Shown here piece by piece: positions 56,343 to 64,000 of a stretch of DNA of 64,000 bases. Where the stretch lies: assembly GCF_043290135.1 (NCBI RefSeq), contig NC_134707.1:83470447-83534446 (forward strand), in the 5' to 3' direction. Within the stretch, counting starts at the first letter, position 1; every line of letters begins with the position of its first letter. The notes beneath the pieces were generated by a model. It was not told the DNA's origin and ran no database searches. It saw nothing but the letters and a program-made list of their open reading frames with translations. Both the position numbers and the translations under genes were made by a program. This DNA comes from Rhipicephalus microplus (Eukaryota; Arthropoda; Arachnida; Ixodida; Ixodidae).

Positions 56343-57003
56343 TATTTATCAAGGTAAGGGTGCACGGTAATATTTTGCAATTCTTCAATACATACGGTAT
56401 ATTTGAAATCTAATAAGAGACGCAGATTCTTAGCGAATGCACGGATGCGCAAAAAAAAAGTGGCTGCCAACTCATTTTAACACCCGAGCATGATGGCTGA
56501 TTTGTTTCGCCAATTTCAATTTTGTGAGGCAAGTGTATCCCTGCCATGGCGTTTTGGAAAGGCTGACTCATTATAGACTCGCTAAATTGTGTCCGGCACT
56601 GTGGTATCGTGCGGTAAAAAAAACGGTTAGCTAGAAAAATATCTGATTTGGGGTTGAAATGAAGCGTGCTACACTGACGACTGCATGAACGTGTCGCGTG
56701 TGGTCGTTTGCTGCGTCAGCGCGACCGCAGCGCCAGCCTTTCCAGTGGTTGCCCTCACCAGAACTCGTTTGGCCAACCAGCTCCTGTTCCGACAGCGAGA
56801 GTGGGCCTCATTGGCGGGCGCTGTTGGTGACGTCACTGCTTGAGTTAAAGGAGAGAGAGACAAGAGCTCAGTCGGCTGCTGGCTTCGGCATTGAACGCAC
56901 GTGCGCTACGTTGGGAGGAAAAAAAAGTATTGCTTCCCGTAAGTACACCGCTTTATCGTCATGCCCGCCAACCGTGCCCCGACTATAATAATAATAATAA
57001 TAA

Positions 57004-57652
57004 TACGTTTATTTCATCATCATTGTGTACATGATGACAGGGGCCCGCAGTAAAAGCTGCAAAATCCGAGGATCGTACAGCTTGACTGAGCTGCTGACCC
57101 CTAACTTGGCGAACAGCAAGGATTCACCAAATGTGCATAATATAACACAACCAAATGTGCATAATATAACAGAAAAAGAAAAATGAAAGACACAATACAA
57201 GGAAGTACACTTTTAAGGCACAGAAATCGCGAGCAAACAGATAACAGGAATTATGAAAGAAAAAATGATAACAACTCTTTATTTGTCAATGTTTCAAGGG
57301 GTGCGTTTTTAGCTGCGAAGCTATTGAGCAGTCGCGGAAGCTGGCTTTCCAGGGTTTGCGTGCCGTAAGTTGTTCTGTATGTTTGAACGTGCCATATATC
57401 TGTATTTCTTGTTCTGCATATATGTTTTCGCGGCTCTAGCAGAGCAATCTTACGAAGTAGAAATGTACTATACTTGATTTCACGCTTGAAGGAATGACAA
57501 AGACGATACTTATATTATTTAGTTACCCGCACAATTTAGTGTTTGGTAAAAAGTTCGGTTGTTGTGTGCCAGCGAGGAAGGTTTTCCATTACGCGTAAGA
57601 AGCTTTTTTGTAGGACGTGTAATTTGTTTAGGTTTTCTTGTGTCGTGGTACC
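57004..57652 (-). other. LINE B 3' untranslated region and decayed ORF2 end
   Basis: Sequence between the last recognisable RT piece and the (TTA)n tail. It contains a short internal duplication (ccaaatgtgcataatataac twice at 57126-57172). No further gene. Confidence 0.5.
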
Positions 57653-60100
57653 TCAGACTAAGTGACAGTAGTTTAGATGAGAATAAAATATAGACTGATA
57701 GATTAGGATCATCACGTTCAGTGGCAGCATCTCACGTTTTCTGTAAACAATGCCTATTATCTGCGACAGCTTGCTACCAAGATAGCTTACATGGTCGTCC
57801 CAGGACAGTTTTTGATTTATCATAACTCCTAATGTTTTAATCGATGGCACTATTTCTAGGGGAATACGCTGAAAAAATATATCTCTTGTTAATGTGACTT
57901 TTTTGTTTTTTCCTCTAAAGATGGCAACTTTAGTTTTTGAGCTGTGTATCTGTAATGCGTTCTTTCGTGTCCAGTTATCGAGTTTGTCTAGTGCGTCATT
58001 TGCTTGTTCTGCAACTCGCCTATATTATCTCCAGCTAGAAATATGCTCGTGTCGTCAGCGTAGCATACAATTTTTGCGAAGGGTGTAGTCTGCACAATAT
58101 CATTTATAAACATGTTAAAAAGAAACGGGCCCAAAATGCTGCCTTGTGGGACGCCACACTGAACAGGCCGTGTATCGGATGAGAATCCGTTTACAACAAC
58201 TGCCTGCCTACGGAATTCAAGATAAGATTTTACGAGTGCAGATGCATGTCCACGAAATCCGCAACGCTCTAACTTGCGCAGCAATAGTTCATGGTTTATT
58301 AGGTCGAAAGCCTTCGTAAAGTCGACATAGATCCCAATAACTATTTTATTTTTGTCAAGTTCCTTTAGAATGTGTTCTTTTTGTTCCAGTAACGCGAGCT
58401 CTGTCGAACAGTGTTTCCTGAAACCAAATTGAGAGTCGCTAATTAGGGAATGCTTAGATTCAAAGCTCACGAAGCGCTTATGAATAACGTTTTCAAACAG
58501 TTTTGAAAATATTGGTAGTATAGATATTGGCCTGTAATTTCTCAATTGATTTCTGTCACCCTTTTTATAAATTACTGATACACGCGCAAGCTGCATACCA
58601 CGAGGAAACACTGCCTTAATGATACACTTGTTGAGAATATGCGTAATGTACGGCGAAATAATGTCAAATATAAACTTAATTGGTTTAACTTGGAATCCAT
58701 CAATGTCACAAGATGTCGTGTTGTTTAGCGTGTTGAATGTGCCCATCACCTCAGCTTCATCAACCGGGCTAAGAAATAGAGTATTTTCAATCGAGGTAAT
58801 GTTTAGGAGGTCATTGAATACTTTCGCTTCACTAGAAATGCTTACAAAATGGCGATTAAATTCATTGGCCAGTTCCTGGCCGGATATAGCTTCCCCGTTT
58901 AGTACAAGTGTGGAAAGTTCTTTTTCACAACTTTGTTTCCCTAGAATATTGTTGAGCTTTTTCCACGTTAAATCAGTGCGACCCTGGTATGCAACAAACT
59001 GATTTGTGTAATAATCTGCTCTAGCTTTTTTAAGTTCCTTGTTGAGGCGATTACGGAGATTCTTAAAGATACGTAAGTCATTCGCATCTTTAGTTTTGAT
59101 GAACTTGTGATACAAAGTGTTTTTCAACCTAATCTTAGTAAGTAGTTCTTGTGTGATCCATGGCTTCCGAGTTCGGTGGTTGTTCCTCACAACTTTGAAT
59201 GGAAAACTTGCGCTGTAAATTGGTTTAAGAACATTTATTAACTTGTCGTACGCTATTTCAGGATCATTTTCTTCCAGAATAAAATCCCAGTTTACTTGCG
59301 CTACATTTTGCCTAAATATAGAAAGGGCATTTTCAGTGATAGGTTGAAAAGAGCGGGTATTGCTAACATGTTTTTTGAATTCTTTTGTAAAACATAAATA
59401 AATCGGTAAGTGGTCACTAATGTCAGCGCTAATTACTCCAGATTTTACCCTTGCTCTGTCTATGTTCGTAATAAACAGATCTAGCAACGTGGAAGAATTT
59501 GGCGTGATGCGGGTTGGTAAATCAATGACATTTGAAAACCCATTTGCCTGTAATAACAAGTCGAAACTCCTTTTCGAAACATCATTATTCAACATGTTAA
59601 TGTTCATGTTCCCGCCACATACTAGGTCCAATCGTTTTTCGCGGCAGTATGAAAGCAGAGATTCGAAGAAACTAATAAATGCTGTGACTGAGCCCTGTGG
59701 AGGACGATAACACACTGCAAAAAGGGTGCTTCCTGAACATACAGATAACACTTCATAGTCGCTCGTGCATACTGTGAATAACGGTAGCAAGTCTGGTTCC
59801 CAAATATTTTTAAACAGCATACAAACACCTCCCCCGCGACCACTATCGCGGTTTAAAAAAAAATGTTTGGTACATAGGATAACGGATAAGATCACAATCA
59901 TTTTTCGACCAAGTTTCAGTTACCATAATTACATCCAAAGATGTATCTAACTGTTGCAAAAATAAATTTAGGTGCATTTCTTTATTTCCGAGTGACTGTG
60001 CATTAAAATGAACAGATTTGAACGATTTTGCAAAGGCTGGACCAAGCATTTTTGAAAACTGGTTAGGATTAACGTAGGACGTATGGCAAACAGGTGCCAT
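57653..60100 (-). pseudogene. LINE B ORF2: endonuclease and reverse transcriptase, frame-broken
   Basis: The endonuclease starts at 60100-59843 (HFNAQSLGNKEMHLNLFLQQ, VIMVTETWSK). A frameshift near 59860 leads into a 637-codon frame (59901-57988): GRGGGVCMLFKN, VCYRPPQGS, GGNMNINMLN, ISADISDHLPIYL. RT motifs follow: NYRPISILPIFSKLFE, QFGFRKHCSTELALL, IYVDFTKAFDLINHELLL, CGVPQGSILGPFLFNMFIND and VCYADDTSIFLAG. The C-terminal thumb piece TLGVMINQKLSWDDHVSYLG is in another frame at 57850-57653. Two or three frameshifts, otherwise well preserved. Confidence 0.9.
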
Positions 60101-60147
60101 CTGGTGATTCTTTTACACACAAAATCCTAGAAGTACTAGTCAGACAT

Positions 60148-60450
60148 CTAGGTGAGCTTAGTAACATCGCGGAAGTCCGAGATAGGCTTCGTTGGATGCC
60201 TCTCCGCCTTTTTTACGAGGATTTTGTTGTTTCTATGCCAGACGTACTTATAGTCGTTTACCTTTGCCCAGTCTTTTACTTCCTTCAACAGTGCTTTACT
60301 GCGTTTCGTGAGGTTTTCCAGCACGCGAACTTCTTTGTTCATTTCCGAAATTTTAAGCCGGTTGTCCCACCACGCTTCTCGGACGTTTAGTTTAGTGAAA
60401 CGACAAATTATTGCGGGAATCTTATCTTGCTTGGATGGCAAACGGGAAAC
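60148..60450 (-). pseudogene. LINE B ORF1 C-terminal fragment
   Basis: ENLTKRSKALLKEVKDWAKV followed by YKYVWHRNNKILVKKAER matches the FP-type C-terminal domain found at the end of many LINE ORF1 proteins. The N-terminal coiled-coil and zinc part are missing because the element is truncated here. The last residues before 60450 are where array sequence begins. Confidence 0.75.
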
Positions 60451-60908
60451 GACGATCTTATTTCCCTGGCTCAAGGGAAGATGCAGAACACCTCGAGCCT
60501 GCTTCGCTACGTCTTGCTCGCGGAGAGTTTGAAGATATGGGTCCCGTGTGACGATTCCTCAAGCGACGATTCATCGAGCGATGACTCGTCCAGTGAAGAT
60601 TCATGGAGCGATGACTCGTCGACTGACGATGGTGCGGATTCGGCACCTGCTGTTTCTGGCGCTGGAGTCGAGGTAGGTAATGCAGAGGCGTCTACTGGAT
60701 CTGATACCGTCTGTAGGGTTTTACCGTCTGTTTCAGATGACGACGCCGGAACGATGTGAAAGCGTCGCAGACTGGACGACTTCCATGGCGAGTGGCGAGG
60801 TGACACGGACGATTTGAATACCCTAGAGCCCAGACCAGGACCAAGCGGCTTTCAGGACGACTCCTCGGAAGAAGACGACGGTGACGTCAAGCCAGTACGC
60901 GGGGCGCC

Positions 60909-63738
60909 CAAGGAGGTTTAAAAAAAACTTCTGGAGTGGAAGCGCCTGCCCTCTGATGACGCCGACGGCCGCCATGTTGCTCCAGGCAAAAAACGTGCCG
61001 TCGGTCGTTTGGGCCCCCGCCGTTCGCGCCACTGAACAACAGTTGTCGCGTTTCTCCCTTGTTCTTTTGTTCTGTGCGGATTTTGTGCAGTTCTAAAGGA
61101 AGTTGACACGATTCCGGACGTTATGGTGAGCTCGTGTGTCGCCTTCGGCTGCACTAATCGTGCGAAGCAGAAGCCAGGAATCCCTTTTCACGTGTAAGTA
61201 CGCGGGAAAAAGCGCTTTCAATCGCTTGTCTCCTTCGGAGCGCTACCTCATTCGAGAAGCGCGGTTTCAGCTGAAAACTTACTTTCATTAGCATTTTTCA
61301 GCTGGCGAGTAGAAGTTGAATAACCTATTTTGTGCGTGTGGTACCGCAGGTTTCCGAAAGACAAGACGCCGCGTGACGCATGGCAGCGTGCTGTTCGGAG
61401 GGATGGCTGGGAGCCTAAGAATGCGGACGTTCTCTGCTCGGAGCACTTTGAAGCCAACTGCTTTGACAGGACGGGCCAAACGACCAGACTGCGACCAGGG
61501 AGCATTCCTACCATTTTTCCTGCGTTCCCTGCGCATCTCCAGAAACCAGTGAGTACCATCACGAATGTACATTTTCGTTACGGTAAATAGGCGATAGATT
61601 TCCGAATGTGTAGGCACAGTTTCTCGTTTTCTACGTGCTGTTCAAAATCACACCACTCTCTGACAAAGCGCACGTCACGTACACTTACTTGTCCAACTTT
61701 TTTTTTTCACTGTGCGTGCATAAATACGGGCACGCTAAACTTCCGCACCGAAACTATAAAAAGATCCCCGAGGTAGTAATCCCGTTTCTAGTCAGTCTAA
61801 GCAGTGGGTGGGACCATTATACCCGGCTTCTGAACTTTGGAGCATAACTGATTTTTTTTTTCTTGCAGGCGAAAAGAAAGCGAGAGGCCCCTAAGTGTCG
61901 GACTGCGGTGTCACCTGTCGTCAGTGCTGAGGCAGCGGTTGAAATGCCATCTGAGCCTTCTTCGCCGGCGAAGGATTGGTACCGTTCCAAGGCAGAGGAG
62001 TCTGCACAAGAGGTTCTCCAACTAAAGAAGAAAATTAAGACACTGCAGCAATCCAAAAGAAGGCTAAGCAAGCGGTGTGATGCGTCAGAAAATTTGATCA
62101 AGGAGCTAAAAGAGAGGAAACTTTTGTCAGAAAAAGGCCTTGAGGTCTTTGAAGCAACTTTCTCGCCTGAAATTCAACAGCTTCTTGTCCGAGCCCATGA
62201 AAAAACAAACAAGATGTACCCCCCAGAGCTACGTGCATTCGCACTCACTCTGCACTACTACTCTGCGGCAGCGTATGAGTATGTGCGGTCGAAATTTAAC
62301 AACGCTTTGCCTTCGCAACGTACGTTGCGTGAGTGGTACAAATCTGTAAATGGCGATCCGGGTTTTACCTCTGAGGCTTTTGATTTTATTAAAAATTTAG
62401 CCAAAAGCCAGGACAAGCCCCTGATCGCAGCACTCATGATGGATGACATGGCCATCAAAAAGTATGTTCAGCTTGTTGGGAAGAAAGTGGTAGGCTACAT
62501 CAATCTTGGAACAGGTATCTCCGATGATAGCCTGCCCGAAGCGACAAATGTCTGCGTTTTTATGCTGGTCGGCATGAATATGCGACTAAAAATACCTCTG
62601 GGGTATTTCTTCATCGAGTCTCTTTCTGGATCTGAAAGAGCTGCACTAACACAAGAATGTGTGTCGAGAGTCTCGTCAATAGATGTTGAAGTAGCATTAT
62701 TAACATTTGATGGTGCCGCCTCGAACTTTTTTGGTTGCGTAAGAGGAAAGGGCGGCTATAACATGCTGCTCTGCACTGCTCTCTAGTGAGCTGCCACCAC
62801 TAACAGCTGTGAAAACAAACGTGGTCTGGTGGCGCCATCGAAAGACGTCTTGAAGATCTGCCACACTGTGGAGAAAGGGCTTCGTGCCCTACAGGTTCAA
62901 TGTAAGGACCTAAAATCGTTGCATGCCAACAGTGATCGCCTCATGGTAGAGGTGTTAACGGAGGTGTTTGAACAAGCATTATTTTCTGAGTTAGAGCCTC
63001 ATCTGTTGGACTGCGATCCACTCGACAATCACATCTACGTTTTGGCCAAAAAGATTGCCAACCTGTATATAACAATCAGGCTTCACCACATTTCCAAAGA
63101 AATCAACCGCAAGAACTCGCGCAGTGGGGTACGAACCCAGCTGACAAGGACTATTATATTTAAAAATCTGTAAGGTACAGATCAGAACCAGCGTTGAACA
63201 AAGCGGAGCAGCTGGAATATTCTATATTTTTTGCAATTTTAGTGTGTTGTTATAGAGTTGCCTGATATAACCTGCGTTTTGGGAATCAGGCCGTTTTTGT
63301 GTGAATTGTTTCTGTTTTATTGTATGTGCTTTTGGAAATTGTATAAAGCCTTGAATGAATAAAAACTCATATACCCCTGTGTTGCTTCCACCGTGAGCCT
63401 CATTTCGAGAATTGCAAGCGAATCCGCACTTACAGCAGCTAACCGTTGTAATGCATATTCGCTAATACGTAATCGCGTACGGCTCACGTGTAATATCGTA
63501 ACTGACGGCTTTGTACAGATCTTGTTTATCTAACACGAAGAAAAAAATGCGAGTGAAATTAATTACACTAAGTGCCCCATTTCGTTCGAAAAAGCCGCCA
63601 CGGAAGCGCGCTGGATACGTTGTCTGCGCTCTCTCTTGCCTGGAGCAAGATGGCCGCCAACCGGTTTCCCCGGCTTCACCCGCTTGCGTAGGCGTGAATA
63701 GGGGACCTCCGCTCCAGAAGTTTTTTTAAACCTCCTTG
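60909..63738 (+). mobile_element. P-superfamily DNA transposon with THAP domain
   Basis: The ends are perfect-looking inverted repeats: caaggaggtttaaaaaaa at the left and the reverse complement of tttttttaaacctccttg at the right, extending through cttctggag. They are flanked by an identical 8-bp duplication GGGGCGCC (60901-60908 and 63739-63746). The 8-bp duplication and CA...TG ends are typical of P elements. The pre-insertion sequence ggggcgcccttagcc is still present in units 2 and 3. It encodes a three-exon THAP transposase with an internal deletion. AATAAA lies at 63357. Confidence 0.95.
61123..63173 (+). pseudogene. THAP-domain P-element transposase, internally deleted
   Basis: Three exons with good junctions: 61123-61193 (donor gtaagt), 61350-61548 (donor gtgagt) and 61869-62786 (acceptor tttcttgcag). 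They give an N-terminal C2CH THAP zinc finger (SCVAFGC ... FPKDKTPRDAW ... CSEHFEANCF ... IPTIF), a coiled-coil (QEVLQLKKKIKTLQQSKRRL) and the start of the RNase H-like domain (PLIAALMMDDMAIKK, GYFFIESLSGSERAAL, VALLTFDGAASNFFGCV). About 395 residues end at a TAG (62784). A C-terminal piece is at 62829-63173 (NSDRLMVEVLTEVFEQALFS). The GTP-binding insertion and the rest of the catalytic core are gone, so it could bind ends but not transpose. Confidence 0.9.
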
Positions 63739-63746
63739 GGGGCGCC

Positions 63747-64000
63747 CTTAGCCATTTGGTTGGACGTTGACAGGGAGGTATTTGAAAAGCCACTTAAGAT
63801 CCAGACCTTTCTTTTCTTTGCGAAGTTTAGTGTTCTTTTGTTGCATGTCTTTGCATGATGCGTCTTTTGATCTGTGTTTGTAAATAACATGTATTTTGTT
63901 TGGCGCGAAAAGTTTTAATTAAACGATTAGGCCTATTGTACATCGAGAATAAAGATATACAGACGACATTATATAGGTACGACATTATCCTCAAGAAACA
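63747..64000 (+). other. Array unit 4 resumes after the P element
   Basis: cttagccatttggttggacg onward matches the region just downstream of the Ser/Asp-rich ORF in units 2 (50847) and 3 (54160) to the window end, including the AATAAA at 63950. The array therefore continues beyond the window. Confidence 0.9.

Larger units (their letters stand above)
56986..60450 (-). mobile_element. Non-LTR retrotransposon (LINE family B) inserted in array unit 4
   Basis: It lies on the minus strand, with its 3' end at 56986 marked by a (TTA)n tail (seven TAA units on the plus strand). It contains an ORF1 remnant, endonuclease and RT, and is 5'-truncated inside ORF1 near 60450. It is unrelated to LINE A. It interrupts the Ser/Asp-rich ORF after its 25th base. 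The CR1/L2/jockey group is likely from the ORF1 type and short tandem tail, but this is not certain. Confidence 0.9.
56961..60900 (+). pseudogene. Ser/Asp-rich acidic protein ORF, unit 4, split by a LINE
   Basis: The first 25 bases (atgcccgccaaccgtgcccc) lie at 56961-56985, next to (TAA)n. The rest resumes at about 60452 with gacgatcttatttccctgg and continues to 60900. It also carries a TGA at 60756-60758, a rearranged GPPC segment, and loss of the normal stop (GTCAAG for GTCTAG). It is dead, and the P element follows at 60909. Confidence 0.85.
42570..64000 (+). repeat. Tandem array of an about 3.3-kb unit (at least four copies)
   Basis: Using the motif tatttatcaaggtaaggg as phase marker, copies start at 49731, 53069 and 56343, giving 3338- and 3274-bp periods. 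A more diverged copy begins near 42570 and the last runs past the window end. The order in each unit is: promoter-like region, Ser/Asp-rich ORF, 3' region with AATAAA (43829, 51047, 54362), a hairpin, then about 1.4 kb with overlapping minus-strand ORFs. Units 2 and 3 are nearly identical; unit 1 is clearly older. Removing the three transposon insertions makes all units co-linear. Confidence 0.9.

Noticed and set aside
42570..57000. Array considered as simple satellite DNA
   Set aside because: The unit is 3.3 kb with an ORF, a poly(A) signal and structured subregions, which is unlike a simple satellite, although a transposon-derived satellite is not excluded.

Overview
This 64 kb window is nuclear genomic DNA of an arthropod, most likely a metastriate hard tick (Ixodidae). 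Three things point that way. The sequence is full of dispersed families that I recognise from tick genomes: a tRNA-derived SINE resembling Ruka, a repeat whose ends read TTAAAGGGGCCCTGC, and a repeat built around 'gttttacgtccaaaaccac'. There is a spliced animal gene with GT-AG introns. There are also Ty3, LINE, Mutator-like, pogo/Tigger and P-type transposons. No bacterial operons, rRNA genes or CRISPR arrays are visible.

Left half (about 1-32 kb). A conserved host gene runs on the minus strand. Six exons (31446-31599, 28451-28529, 25731-25926, 24752-24909, 15703-15885, 3684-3764) join with matching splice phases. They encode part of a JNK-interacting protein 1 (JIP1/MAPK8IP1/APLIP1-type) scaffold: a conserved N-terminal segment, a low-complexity linker and a split SH3 domain. 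The first coding exon and the C-terminal PTB exons lie outside the window or were not recognised. Its introns hold most of the mobile DNA: a minus-strand Ty3 element (1-2499, downstream of the last visible exon), a plus-strand Ty3 fragment (about 3920-8370), a Mutator-like DNA transposon (about 9342-14662), and an LTR-bounded Ty3 element (16314-23227) whose integrase is split by a pogo/Tigger element at a TA site. Several short repeats are also present. A decayed second copy of JIP1 exon 3 lies at about 23720-23930.

Middle (32-42.5 kb). This part has no recognised host gene. It holds two elements with TTAAAGGGGCC ends, one carrying two oppositely oriented tRNA-derived SINEs, and a 5'-truncated LINE on the minus strand (39105-40785).

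Right part (about 42.57-64 kb). This is a tandem array of a roughly 3.3 kb unit, with at least four copies and continuing past the window end. Each unit carries a plus-strand ORF for a small acidic Ser/Asp-rich protein with a basic KRRR motif. The ORF is open in units 2 and 3 and broken in units 1 and 4. Unit 1 is opened by a nearly complete LINE (44285-48215 region). Unit 4 is hit twice: by a second, unrelated LINE inserted 25 bases into the ORF (about 56986-60450), and by a THAP-domain P element (60909-63738) flanked by a perfect 8-bp duplication GGGGCGCC. I do not recognise the unit or its protein. It is the best candidate here for something undescribed.

All exon, terminus and duplication calls were made by eye. 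Family names at superfamily level are reliable; clade names for the LINEs are not.
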